Positions 1 to 8,041 of a stretch of DNA of 34,738 nt are shown one piece after another. Source of the DNA: Methylococcales bacterium. GTDB taxonomy: Bacteria; Pseudomonadota; Gammaproteobacteria; Methylococcales; Methylomonadaceae. The stretch is taken from assembly GCA_028707085.1 (NCBI GenBank), contig JAQTUW010000029.1, positions 1-34,738 of the forward strand, in the 5' to 3' direction. How positions within the stretch are numbered: position 1 is the stretch's first letter; each line of letters opens with the position of its first letter. Made by a program: the position numbers and the translations under genes. Below the pieces are notes generated by a model, which had not been told where the DNA came from, made no database searches, and saw only the letters and a list, made by a program, of their open reading frames with translations.

Positions 1-419
1 ACGGCATAGCCTATCAGCGACAGAAAAGTCAGAAATGCGGTCAGCACATTGACTTTGACAATCAGCAGCAGCATGGCGATTACGCCTATAATCCCCGCGA
101 AAACCAGGGCATTCCGCGAGCTAATCTCCCCCATCGGCAAGGGCCGGTATTTGGTGCGGGTCATTTCGGCATCCGCTTTCTGGTCGATAAAATGATTGAT
201 GGCCGCCGCCGAAGAAGCCGCCAACCCAATGCCTGTCACCCCGTAGATAAAATTGTCCAGCGGCGGCATGCCCGGCGTCGACAGCAGCATGCCGACGATT
301 ACGGTAAAGACGATCAAGGCAACCACTCTGGGTTTGCAGACGGCCAGATAATTTTTCCAGGGAAATACAGCAAGTTTATTTATCATTCGCTTCCGAATAG
401 TTTCAACATCATTAAACAT
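1..419 (-). CDS. cyoE: Protoheme IX farnesyltransferase (haem O synthase), 5' part only
   Basis: This is an integral membrane prenyltransferase that adds a farnesyl group to haem B to make haem O for terminal oxidases. The gene runs off the left edge, leaving about the first 139 codons. The translated minus strand gives the UbiA-family signature NHFIDQKADAEMTRTKYRP, which holds the Asp-rich prenyl-diphosphate site (D-x-x-x-D followed by M-x-R-T). Hydrophobic segments lie before and after it, and CKPRV near residue 35 is typical of the CyoE/CtaB N-terminus. The start at 419 gives the longest reading frame. An ATG at 386 has a better ribosome site (GGAAG, 5 bases upstream) and may be the true start. 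The gene is divergent from the M16 peptidase gene, with a short shared intergenic region. Cytochrome oxidase genes may lie beyond the edge. Confidence 0.93.
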   Translation of the reverse strand, partial: MFNDVETIRKRMINKLAVFPWKNYLAVCKPRVVALIVFTVIVGMLLSTPGMPPLDNFIYGVTGIGLAASSAAAINHFIDQKADAEMTRTKYRPLPMGEISSRNALVFAGIIGVIAMLLLIVKVNVLTAFLTFLSLIGYA

Positions 420-490
420 ATAGAATAGCAGTGAACCTTTGATAATTGAAATCATCACACCCCCACAATTTTTTCATCAGCGGGAGATTT

Positions 491-1861
491 ATGAAACATC
501 GACTTACGGCATTGATGCTGTTTGCCCCTTTTCTGACAGCTCAGGCCGGGATAGACAAGGTACATGAACATGTTTTCGCCAATGGCTTGAAAGTTCTGAT
601 CAAAGAGGATCACCGCGCACCGGTGGTGGTCTCCCAGGTCTGGTACAAGGTGGGCTCCAGCTACGAACACGGCGGCATTACCGGCATATCCCACATGCTG
701 GAGCACATGATGTTCAAGGGCACCAAACTCTATCCGGCAGGCGAATTTTCGCGCATTATCGCCGAAAATGGCGGTAGCGAAAACGCCTTTACCGGCAGTG
801 ATTACACCGCCTATTTTCAAACCATGGAAAAATCCAGACTGGAAATCAGCTTTAAACTGGAAGCGGATCGCATGCGCAATCTCGACCTGAAAGCCGAAGA
901 ACTCAAAAAAGAACTGCAGGTTGTGACCGAAGAGCGACGGATGCGCACCGATGACCAGCCGCGAGCCAAAACCCAGGAACAGTTCAACGCGACGGCTTTC
1001 GCCAACAACCCGTACCGGAATCCGGTGATCGGCTGGCCTAGCGATATAGCGAATTACAAAATTGAAGACCTGCAGGAATGGTATCAGCAATGGTACGCTC
1101 CCAATAACGCCACGCTGGTGGTGGTGGGGGATGTCGATGCGGAACAGGTGGTCAAACTGGCGGAACAGTATTTTGCCGGCTTGCAACCCAGCGATATCGT
1201 AGCGTTGAAACCCCAGGATGAAATCGAGCAGATAGGCGTCAAGCGCATTACCGTCAAAGCGCCGGCCAAACTGCCTTACATCATGATGGGTTACAAGACG
1301 CCGGTGCTAAAAACCGCCAGCCCGGAATGGGAAGCCTATGCGCTGGAAGTGCTGGCCGGCGTGCTGGATGGCGGCAATAGCGCCAGACTGCCTGCGCGAT
1401 TGATCCGCGGCAAGGAAATAGCGGTATCGGCCGGCGCCGGTTACGATCTCACCGCCAGAATGCCCGAGCTGTTCACGCTGGAAGCAACCCCGGCGGAAGG
1501 GCACTCGGTTTTTGAATTGGAATATGCCCTGCAGGCTGAAATTCTGCAACTGAAAACCGATCTGATCAGCCAGGAGGAATTGCAGCGCATCAAAGCGCAG
1601 GTGCTGGCGAAGGATGTCTATCAGAAGGATTCGAATTTCTATCAGGCCATGGAGCTTGGGCTACTGGAAACAGTCGGCCTGGGCTGGCGCAAAGCCGACG
1701 AATATGTCGAGAAAATCAATCTGGTCACGGCGGAGCAGGTGCAGGAAGTGGCGCGCAAATATCTGATCGAGGATCACCTCACCATCGCCTATCTTGACCC
1801 TCAACCCATTACCGGATCACCCCGTCCCGCCAGCCTGACAGGAGTTCACCATGCGTTTTAA
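491..1861 (+). CDS. M16 family zinc metallopeptidase, catalytic partner (secreted)
   Basis: This is a pitrilysin/insulinase-type (M16) peptidase, probably acting in the periplasm. The start at 491 is chosen because GGGAG lies 5 bases upstream and because it begins directly with a signal peptide (MKHRLTALMLFAPFLTAQAG); an in-frame ATG at 446 would put 15 polar residues in front. The protein is 456 residues. The inverted zinc motif HMLEH is at residues 68-72, and TEERRMRTD about 75 residues later supplies the third ligand region. The second half has the usual M16 C-terminal domain. The downstream gene is a second M16 homologue overlapping by 11 bases, so the two products are likely to form a heterodimer, as in other bacterial M16 pairs. 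The substrate is not evident. Confidence 0.9.
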   Translation: MKHRLTALMLFAPFLTAQAGIDKVHEHVFANGLKVLIKEDHRAPVVVSQVWYKVGSSYEHGGITGISHMLEHMMFKGTKLYPAGEFSRIIAENGGSENAFTGSDYTAYFQTMEKSRLEISFKLEADRMRNLDLKAEELKKELQVVTEERRMRTDDQPRAKTQEQFNATAFANNPYRNPVIGWPSDIANYKIEDLQEWYQQWYAPNNATLVVVGDVDAEQVVKLAEQYFAGLQPSDIVALKPQDEIEQIGVKRITVKAPAKLPYIMMGYKTPVLKTASPEWEAYALEVLAGVLDGGNSARLPARLIRGKEIAVSAGAGYDLTARMPELFTLEATPAEGHSVFELEYALQAEILQLKTDLISQEELQRIKAQVLAKDVYQKDSNFYQAMELGLLETVGLGWRKADEYVEKINLVTAEQVQEVARKYLIEDHLTIAYLDPQPITGSPRPASLTGVHHAF

Positions 1862-3149
1862 TCTGATTGGATTGCTGCTGCTTGTCAGCCAGACCATCTC
1901 GGCCGGCGTCAACATCGAACACTGGCAAACTGCGCAAGGCGCGCGAATCTATTATGTCCAGACTCCGACATTGCCGATGGCGGATATCCGGGTGACCTTC
2001 GACGCCGGCAGCGCCCGCGACGGCAGCCAGTTTGGCGTCGCCGCCCTGACCTCCTCATTGCTGGGCTCAAGTTCCGGCGCATGGAGCGCCGATGAAGTCG
2101 CCAACCGCTTCGAATCGGTAGGCGCGGTATTTTCCAGCGGCGTTTCGGAGGATATGGCCTGGCTGTCGATGCGAACCCTGACCGACAAAGCGCTGTTCGA
2201 CAAGGCGCTGGCCAGCTTCCGGGTGGTTTTGAGCCAGCCGGCGTTTAATGAAACCGACTTTCAGCGTGAAAAAAACCTGACGCTGGCCGCCCTGAAACAT
2301 CGTGAAGAATCGCCGGGGGCCATTGCCAGCATCGCCTTTCACAAAGCTTTGTACCACGACCATCCCTATGCCCATCCCGAGGAAGGTTCGATGGAAACGG
2401 TCGGCGAACTTCAGGCCGGCGATCTCAAAGCCTTCTTTCAAAAATATTACGTGGCGGCGAATGCCGTAGTGGTTATCGTTGGCGATTTGAGCCGCCAGCA
2501 GGCCGAAACCGTCGCTCAATCGCTGCTGGATGGCCTGCCGGTCGGCGAGAAACCTGCGGAAATACCGCCGGTCAGCATGCCTGTCGAGCCCAGCACCCTG
2601 CATATCAATTTTCCGTCCTCGCAGACCCACGTTCTGTCCGGAACGCCGGGAACCTATCGCAAAGATCCCGATTATTTTTCCCTCTATGTAGGTAATTATA
2701 TTTTGGGCGGCGGCAGCCTGGTGTCGAGGCTATTCGATGAAATCCGCGAAAAGCGCGGGCTGGCCTACAGCGCAGCCAGCCAGTTCGTGCCGCTCTACCG
2801 GCAGGGGCCGTTTGTGATGAGCCTGCAGACCCGAAACGACCAGACCGCCAATGCGGTCGAGGTGATGGACAATACGCTCAGGGACTTTATTTACCAGGGC
2901 CCTACCGAGGCCGAGCTCAATGCCGCCAGACAGAACATCACCGGCGGATTCGCCATGCGCATCGATACCAATAGCAAACTCACCGACTATATCACCATGA
3001 TAGGTTTTTACCAGCAGCCCATCGATTATCTGGATGTATTTCCGAGCAAGGTGGAGGCGGTTACCGCCGCGGATATCAAGGACGCCTTTCAGCGCCGAAT
3101 CAACCCTGAATTATTGCAGACGGTTACCGTAGGCGGTAAACCGAATTGA
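1851..3149 (+). CDS. M16 family peptidase-like protein lacking the zinc site (secreted partner)
   Basis: This 432-residue protein has a signal peptide (MRFNLIGLLLLVSQTISAG) and the M16 fold pattern. Where the catalytic subunit has HxxEH, this protein reads LTSSLLGSSSG, so it cannot bind zinc in the usual way. The C-terminal half keeps the R/Y-type motif of M16 enzymes (EIREKRGLAYSAASQF), which helps bind substrate in the active partner's chamber. This is the known division of labour in two-subunit M16 proteases, with one zinc subunit and one R/Y subunit. The start overlaps the end of the catalytic gene by 11 bases and has a good CAGGAG ribosome site inside that gene, so coupled translation is likely. 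rsmD follows after 42 bases. Confidence 0.88.
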   Translation: MRFNLIGLLLLVSQTISAGVNIEHWQTAQGARIYYVQTPTLPMADIRVTFDAGSARDGSQFGVAALTSSLLGSSSGAWSADEVANRFESVGAVFSSGVSEDMAWLSMRTLTDKALFDKALASFRVVLSQPAFNETDFQREKNLTLAALKHREESPGAIASIAFHKALYHDHPYAHPEEGSMETVGELQAGDLKAFFQKYYVAANAVVVIVGDLSRQQAETVAQSLLDGLPVGEKPAEIPPVSMPVEPSTLHINFPSSQTHVLSGTPGTYRKDPDYFSLYVGNYILGGGSLVSRLFDEIREKRGLAYSAASQFVPLYRQGPFVMSLQTRNDQTANAVEVMDNTLRDFIYQGPTEAELNAARQNITGGFAMRIDTNSKLTDYITMIGFYQQPIDYLDVFPSKVEAVTAADIKDAFQRRINPELLQTVTVGGKPN

Positions 3150-3191
3150 TATTCCGGATGGAAACGGCAGACGGCATGCGAGTGTACGGAT

Positions 3192-3746
3192 ATGACGGTG
3201 AGTAACAGGCTGCGCATCATCGGCGGCGAATGGCGCAGCCGGCAAATCGTTTTCGCCGATGCCCCGGGGCTTCGGCCCACGCCGGCCCGAGTCAGGGAAA
3301 CCCTGTTCAACTGGCTGCGGTTCGATGTCGCAAATAGCCGCTGCCTGGATTTATTTGCCGGCAGCGGCGCCTTGGGTTTTGAAGCCGCATCCCGTGGCGC
3401 GAAACGCGTGGTGCAGGTGGAAAACAACCCCAAGGTCAGCCAAAAACTGCGGGAAAACATCGCTCTGCTGGCTGCCGGTCAGATGACGGTGGCGACCCAG
3501 GACGCCAGCCAGTATTTACAAGGCGTTGCGGAATGCTTCGACCTGGTGTTCATGGATCCGCCCTTCGCTCAAAGCCTGGTGCAACCCAGTTGCCATCTGC
3601 TGGAACAAAACGGCTGGCTGGCAGACAACGCCAAAATTTATATCGAAGCAGAACGGCAATTCGATCCGGTCGGCATGCCGGCCGGCTGGCGTCTGCACAA
3701 ACATAAAACAGCCGGTGAAGTCGGGTTTTACCTGTTTCAACGTTAA
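3192..3746 (+). CDS. rsmD: 16S rRNA (guanine(966)-N(2))-methyltransferase
   Basis: This enzyme uses S-adenosylmethionine to methylate the exocyclic N2 of G966 of 16S rRNA in the small subunit. The 184-residue length is normal for the family. The N-terminus (LRIIGGEWRSRQIVF, then RPTPARVRETLFNWL) is characteristic of RsmD. The SAM-binding loop DLFAGSGALG is at residues 53-62, and the catalytic DPPF motif is at 122-125 in FDLVFMDPPF. The start ATG has only a weak ribosome site. It follows the M16 pair by 42 bases in the same direction and may be cotranscribed with them. In many gammaproteobacteria rsmD sits near ftsYEX, which are not here; an M16 pair before rsmD is also a common arrangement. 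Confidence 0.93.
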   Translation: MTVSNRLRIIGGEWRSRQIVFADAPGLRPTPARVRETLFNWLRFDVANSRCLDLFAGSGALGFEAASRGAKRVVQVENNPKVSQKLRENIALLAAGQMTVATQDASQYLQGVAECFDLVFMDPPFAQSLVQPSCHLLEQNGWLADNAKIYIEAERQFDPVGMPAGWRLHKHKTAGEVGFYLFQR

Positions 3747-3804
3747 TGCTGCAATTCACGGCGCTTGAAAATCCCGGCCCGCCAACTGCCGAAAAAGGGT
3801 ACGG

Positions 3805-3832
3805 AGCGAATAGCGAATAGCGAATAGCGAAT
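3805..3832. repeat. Four tandem copies of a 7-bp unit (AGCGAAT)
   Basis: AGCGAAT is repeated four times without a mismatch, directly downstream of rsmD. Such heptamer runs change copy number easily by slippage. No function is evident; the distance to the promoter at 4007-4035 argues against a role in promoter spacing. Confidence 0.95.
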
Positions 3833-4006
3833 ATATTATTTTGGCGAATTTCCGATATATGGGCATGCAGTATGCGGGAGATACTCCATCAGCCGCAATA
3901 CAACGGATGCATCGCCCGCCAAGCTATTAGTTTTGCATGAAAAAAGCTTACCGAATCATGACAGAATTAAGACCATGCCCTTACCGGTATTGCTCGCCGA
4001 TTGGCG

Positions 4007-4035
4007 TTGACAGGAAAAAAACACGGGTGTATTGT
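4007..4035 (+). promoter_or_regulatory. Probable sigma70-type promoter of the histidine-rich protein gene
   Basis: TTGACA (4007-4012) is a perfect -35 element, separated by 17 bases from TATTGT (4030-4035). Transcription would start near 4042, giving a leader of about 70 bases before the ATG at 4115. Confidence 0.6.
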
Positions 4036-4114
4036 GGCTCCGCTGAATGGAAAACTATCCATGCAGTAATTTTATAATTTAAAATTAATAACAAAAGATC
4101 AGGAGATTATCGCA

Positions 4115-4471
4115 ATGAATACCAAACAAGTAAGTCGATTTGCCGTTATGTTGCCTTTGATCCTTACATTAGGTCTGAGCGCCAATGTCGCGCTGGCGGA
4201 CGTTACCCCTGCACCGGAGCATCCCGGTCAGCATAATGTTGTCGCAAAAACCCCTGAAGAACATGCCGCGGCGGCAGAGCATCATAAAAAGACCGCTGAA
4301 TACCATAAAGGCATGGCGACACACCATGCTTCCATGTCAAAAGAACATAAAAGCCTCGGCCACCATAAACTGGCCAAGCACCATGCTGCGCTTGCCAAAC
4401 ACCATACCGCACTTGCCAAGGAACATGCGGCCACAGCCAAAACCCATGAAACACATGCGGCAGGCAAATAA
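4115..4471 (+). CDS. Small secreted histidine-rich helical protein, function unknown
   Basis: I do not recognise this 118-residue protein. It has a clear signal peptide (about residues 1-29, ending NVALA-D), so it is probably periplasmic. The mature part holds 18 histidines in about 89 residues and is otherwise Ala, Lys and Glu, strongly helix-forming with no cysteine. Histidines at 50, 57, 64, 71 and 78 are exactly seven apart, and after a two-residue slip the pattern resumes at 90, 97, 104 and 111, several as HH pairs. That places a histidine stripe along a helix or coiled coil, which suggests metal (Ni, Cu, Zn) or proton buffering; this is inference only. AGGAG lies 9 bases before the ATG. 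It has its own promoter (4007-4035) and terminator (4567-4600), so it is a single-gene unit. Confidence 0.85.
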   Translation: MNTKQVSRFAVMLPLILTLGLSANVALADVTPAPEHPGQHNVVAKTPEEHAAAAEHHKKTAEYHKGMATHHASMSKEHKSLGHHKLAKHHAALAKHHTALAKEHAATAKTHETHAAGK

Positions 4472-4566
4472 TTTCTAAATTTTAAATGGCGCATTTGCCG
4501 ATTTGCTTTTGGGGAGTCGGCAATTTATAAGATATACCCGCCACATGACCAAACACCAAGCTGGCA

Positions 4567-4600
4567 AAAGCCGACGGCCATCGTGGTTGTCGGCTTTTTT
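4567..4600 (+). terminator. Rho-independent terminator after the histidine-rich gene
   Basis: A perfect 9-bp stem (AAAGCCGAC with GTCGGCTTT) and a 13-base loop run into a T tract ending at 4600. It lies about 95 bases after the stop codon and just before the MFS gene, so it isolates the two units. Confidence 0.85.
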
Positions 4601-4620
4601 GCGTCGAGAGTTACCTATAC

Positions 4621-5838
4621 ATGAAAGACAACAGTCGCCATAGCCCGATTCCGCCTGTCTGGCGGCGAATTCCCTCCGGCGTATGGGCGCTGGGTTTTGT
4701 CAGCCTGCTAATGGATGTTTCTTCGGAGATGATTCACAGTCTGCTGCCGCTGTTCATGGCCACCACGCTGGGCGCCAGCACCCTCAGCATCGGTCTGATA
4801 GAAGGCTTGGCGGAAGCCACCGCTCTGATCGTCAAGGTGTTTTCCGGGGTCATCAGCGACTACCTGGGCAAGCGCAAAGGCCTGGCCCTATTCGGCTATG
4901 GGCTGAGCACCCTGACCAAACCACTGTTCGCCATGGCGACAGGCATAGACATGGTATTGGCGGCCAGAGTCATGGATCGCGGCGGCAAAGGCATCCGTGG
5001 CGCGCCTCGGGACGCACTGGTGGCCGACATTACGCCGCCGGAAATCCGCGGGGCGGCATTTGGCCTGCGCCAGTCCCTGGATACGGTCGGCGCCTTTCTT
5101 GGGCCGTTACTGGCGGTGGGCCTGATGCTGCTCTGGCACGATAATTTCCGCGCCGTGTTCTGGGTCGCGGTCATCCCCGGCCTGCTGGCTGTTCTAGTGC
5201 TATTTTTCGGTGTCAGGGAGCCGCCTGCGGCGCAGCATGCCAGCCGGCGCGATTTTCCGATTCGCAGGCGCAATCTGCAACGCCTGCATGGCGGTTACTG
5301 GCGGGTGGTCGGCATCGGCGCACTGTTTACCCTGGCCCGCTTCAGCGAGGCTTTTCTGGTGCTGCGTTCGCAGCAAAGCGGCATCGCCATCGCCCTGGTG
5401 CCATTGGTCATGGTGGCGATGAATATCGTCTATTCCGCTACAGCCTACCCTTTTGGCCACCTGTCGGACAGAATCAGCCACGCCAGACTGATGAACTGGG
5501 CGCTACTGGTCTTAATCGCCGCCGATCTGGTGCTGGCAAGCAGCAAGGACTGGGGCGTCACGCTGGCCGGCGTCATGCTGTGGGGCGTGCATATGGGCAT
5601 GTCCCAAGGCTTGCTGGCAAAGATGGTGGCCGATACCTCCCCGGCGGATTTACGCGGCACGGCATACGGCTTCTTCAATCTGGTCAGCGGCGTTGCCATG
5701 CTGATTGCCAGTGCGCTGGCAGGTTTTGTATGGGAATATTTCGGAGCGGCGTATACCTTTTACGCCGGAGCCGGCTTCTGCTGCGTCACTTTGCTGCTGC
5801 TTTTATTTTCGCCGCCCGCCGCCCGGACGCCTACCTGA
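4621..5838 (+). CDS. Major facilitator superfamily transporter
   Basis: This 405-residue inner-membrane protein has the length and hydrophobic pattern of a 12-helix MFS carrier. The cytoplasmic loop between helices 2 and 3 carries the family motif as SDYLGKRKGLALFGY (residues 79-93). A second conserved stretch, DRGGKGIRGAPRDAL (119-133), marks a distinct bacterial MFS subfamily whose substrate I cannot name. The second half repeats the pattern with YPFGHLSDRISHARL and DLRGTAYGFFN. It starts 20 bases after a terminator with only a weak ribosome site (GAGAG about 9 bases before ATG). It stands alone between two units, so context gives no clue to its substrate. Confidence 0.85.
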   Translation: MKDNSRHSPIPPVWRRIPSGVWALGFVSLLMDVSSEMIHSLLPLFMATTLGASTLSIGLIEGLAEATALIVKVFSGVISDYLGKRKGLALFGYGLSTLTKPLFAMATGIDMVLAARVMDRGGKGIRGAPRDALVADITPPEIRGAAFGLRQSLDTVGAFLGPLLAVGLMLLWHDNFRAVFWVAVIPGLLAVLVLFFGVREPPAAQHASRRDFPIRRRNLQRLHGGYWRVVGIGALFTLARFSEAFLVLRSQQSGIAIALVPLVMVAMNIVYSATAYPFGHLSDRISHARLMNWALLVLIAADLVLASSKDWGVTLAGVMLWGVHMGMSQGLLAKMVADTSPADLRGTAYGFFNLVSGVAMLIASALAGFVWEYFGAAYTFYAGAGFCCVTLLLLLFSPPAARTPT

Positions 5839-5951
5839 CGGGCGGCTAAAGGCCGCCGCGCCGGGAAATGGCTTCCTGTCGCTACCTGACCGCTTTGTAG
5901 GTTACAATCATACCCGATTGGTTGACAAAACAGACGACAGCAGAGACGAGC

Positions 5952-7439
5952 ATGACACCCGCGCAATTCGAATATTATACCCAGCAAGGCTACAACCGCA
6001 TCCCGGTCAGCCGGGAAGTGCTGGCCGATCTTGACACGCCGCTCAGCGCTTACTTGAAGCTGGCTGACGCGCCTTATTCCTATCTATTCGAATCGGTTCA
6101 TGGCGGCGAACAATGGGGCCGTTATTCCATCATTGGTTTGCCCTGTAAAACCGTCATCAAGATTTACGGCTACCGCATCCATGTCGAAACAGCCGACGAA
6201 GACAGTCAATGTTTTGAGCACCAGCGGCCGCTGGAATGGATAGAGGAATTCCGCCTGCAATACAAAGTGCCGGACATAGCGGGCCTGCCGCGTTTCAACG
6301 GCGGACTGGTCGGCTATTTCGGCTATGAAACCATAGCCTACATCGAACCCCGCCTTAAATCGGCCGCCAAGCCCGATCCTATCGGCACCCCGGATATTTT
6401 GCTGATGGTCTCGGAAGACCTACTGGTTTTCGATAATCTGTCGGGTAAAATGCTGCTGCTGACCCATGCCGACCCGGCGGAAGCCGACGCTTATCAAAAA
6501 GCGCAGGTCAGGCTTGAAGAGCTGGTGGCAAAGCTGCGGGAATCCAAAGCAAATTTTCAGTCTCCTTCCGCCGGCAAACAAGTCGCCGAAACCGATTTCA
6601 TTTCCGGATTTACCCGCCAAGGCTACGAATCGGCGGTTTTAAAGGCCAAGGAGTATATCGGCGACGGCGACATCATGCAGGTGGTGCTCTCGCAGCGCAT
6701 GTCCATCCCTTTTACCGCCTCGCCGCTGGATTTGTATCGCGCCCTGCGCTGCCTGAACCCTTCACCGTATATGTATTACCTCAATCTGGACGACTTCCAT
6801 ATCGTCGGCTCCTCGCCGGAAATTCTGGTGCGTCTGGAAGACGGCGAAATAACCGTGCGGCCCATTGCCGGCACCCGTCCGCGCGGCGCCAGCCATGAAC
6901 AGGATCAGGCATTGGAGCAGGAACTGCTTGCCGACCCCAAGGAGCTTGCCGAACATCTGATGCTGATCGATCTCGGCCGCAACGATACCGGCCGGGTCGC
7001 CAAAATCGGCAGCGTCAGACTCACCGACAAAATGATCATCGAGCGTTATTCGCATGTCATGCACATTGTGTCCAATGTGACCGGCGAACTGCAAAGCGAT
7101 AAAAACGCCTTTGACGTGCTGGCGGCAACCTTTCCGGCAGGCACCGTCAGCGGCGCGCCAAAAATTCGCGCTATGGAAATTATCGATGAACTGGAGCCTG
7201 TAAAACGCGGCGTATATTCCGGGGCAGTCGGTTATATTTCCTGGTCCGGCAATCTGGATACCGCCATCGCCATCCGCACGGCGGTCATCAAGGATCAAAT
7301 TCTGCATATTCAGGCCGGGGCCGGCATCGTTTACGACTCTGTGCCGAGCAACGAATGGGAGGAAACCCTGAACAAAGGCCGGGCGGTGTTCCGCGCCGTC
7401 AGTCTGGCCGAAGCCGGCCTGGAAGGAGAAAAGGCATGA
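5952..7439 (+). CDS. trpE: Anthranilate synthase component I
   Basis: TrpE converts chorismate to anthranilate, using ammonia delivered by the glutaminase subunit TrpG; it is the first step of tryptophan synthesis. The 495-residue length fits. The N-terminal feedback site is visible as [18 protein letters not shown] (about 45-62), with the L-x-E-S element that binds tryptophan. The chorismate-binding half has [38 protein letters not shown] and [17 protein letters not shown]. The ATG at 5952 is chosen because GACGAG stands just upstream and the protein then begins [10 protein letters not shown]; an in-frame TTG at 5922 would add ten residues. It overlaps trpG in an ATGA junction. No leader peptide rich in tryptophan codons was seen upstream, so attenuation is not evident. 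Confidence 0.96.
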   Translation: MTPAQFEYYTQQGYNRIPVSREVLADLDTPLSAYLKLADAPYSYLFESVHGGEQWGRYSIIGLPCKTVIKIYGYRIHVETADEDSQCFEHQRPLEWIEEFRLQYKVPDIAGLPRFNGGLVGYFGYETIAYIEPRLKSAAKPDPIGTPDILLMVSEDLLVFDNLSGKMLLLTHADPAEADAYQKAQVRLEELVAKLRESKANFQSPSAGKQVAETDFISGFTRQGYESAVLKAKEYIGDGDIMQVVLSQRMSIPFTASPLDLYRALRCLNPSPYMYYLNLDDFHIVGSSPEILVRLEDGEITVRPIAGTRPRGASHEQDQALEQELLADPKELAEHLMLIDLGRNDTGRVAKIGSVRLTDKMIIERYSHVMHIVSNVTGELQSDKNAFDVLAATFPAGTVSGAPKIRAMEIIDELEPVKRGVYSGAVGYISWSGNLDTAIAIRTAVIKDQILHIQAGAGIVYDSVPSNEWEETLNKGRAVFRAVSLAEAGLEGEKA

Positions 7440-8041
7440 GCGCCATCAAAGTAGTCATGATCGATAACTACGATTCGTTTACCTATAATCTGGTGCAATA
7501 TTTCGGCGAACTGGGCGCGGAAGTGACGGTGGTGCGTAATGACGAAATCAGCGTGGAGCAGATCGCCAGCCTCAAGCCGGACAAAATCGTCATTTCCCCC
7601 GGCCCCTGCACACCCAAGGAAGCCGGCGTATCCGTGGAAACCATACTCCATTATGCCGGCAAAACCCCCATCCTCGGCGTCTGCCTGGGGCATCAAAGCA
7701 TAGGCTACGCATTTGGCGGCAATATCGTTCACGCCAAAAGCATCATGCACGGCAAGACTTCCCAGGTCTACCACCGCAATGTCGGAGTTTTCCAGGGCAT
7801 GAACAACCCTTTTACCGCCACCCGCTACCATTCGCTGGTCATCGAGCAGGCCAGCCTGCCGGATTGCCTGGAAATCACCGCCTGGACTCAGGACGCGGCC
7901 GGTCAGATTGACGAAATCATGGGCGTGCGCCATAAAACCCTGGACATTGAAGGCGTGCAGTTTCACCCGGAATCCATCCTCACCGAGCATGGTCACGACC
8001 TGTTGCGGAATTTTCTGACAGGTTGTTGCAATATGCGCTAA
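7436..8041 (+). CDS. trpG: Anthranilate/aminodeoxychorismate synthase glutaminase, component II
   Basis: This class I glutamine amidotransferase (201 residues) releases ammonia from glutamine for TrpE. The triad is in place: nucleophile C83 in GVCLGHQ, and H177 and E179 in QFHPES. The oxyanion region [11 protein letters not shown] is at about 54-64, and the N-terminus [20 protein letters not shown] is standard. The start is fixed by the ATGA overlap with trpE and a GGAGAA ribosome site. In many proteobacteria one such protein serves both tryptophan and folate synthesis (TrpG/PabA); trpD and trpC do not follow here, so a shared role is possible. The next gene begins directly after its stop codon. 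Confidence 0.95.
   Translation: MSAIKVVMIDNYDSFTYNLVQYFGELGAEVTVVRNDEISVEQIASLKPDKIVISPGPCTPKEAGVSVETILHYAGKTPILGVCLGHQSIGYAFGGNIVHAKSIMHGKTSQVYHRNVGVFQGMNNPFTATRYHSLVIEQASLPDCLEITAWTQDAAGQIDEIMGVRHKTLDIEGVQFHPESILTEHGHDLLRNFLTGCCNMR

Larger units (their letters stand above)
3747..4114. other. Intergenic region between rsmD and the histidine-rich protein gene
   Basis: This stretch of about 370 bases has no convincing coding sequence. It holds a short 7-bp tandem repeat (3805-3832) and a promoter-like pair (4007-4035) reading toward the histidine-rich gene. The part just before that gene (4060-4095) is very AT-rich. No clear terminator for rsmD was found. Confidence 0.6.

Noticed and set aside
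192-428. 78-codon plus-strand open frame at the left edge
   Set aside because: It is antisense to cyoE, whose signature motif is unmistakable on the other strand.
455-1186. 243-codon minus-strand open frame opposite the first M16 gene
   Set aside because: Antisense shadow of a gene with clear zinc motif and signal peptide.
5841-5857. GC-rich hairpin (GGCGGC with GCCGCC) between the MFS gene and trpE
   Set aside because: No T tract follows on either strand, and such short GC palindromes are common here; not enough to call a terminator.
5922-5951. Upstream in-frame TTG as the start of trpE
   Set aside because: The ATG at 5952 has a better ribosome site and gives the usual N-terminus; the ten extra residues look non-native.
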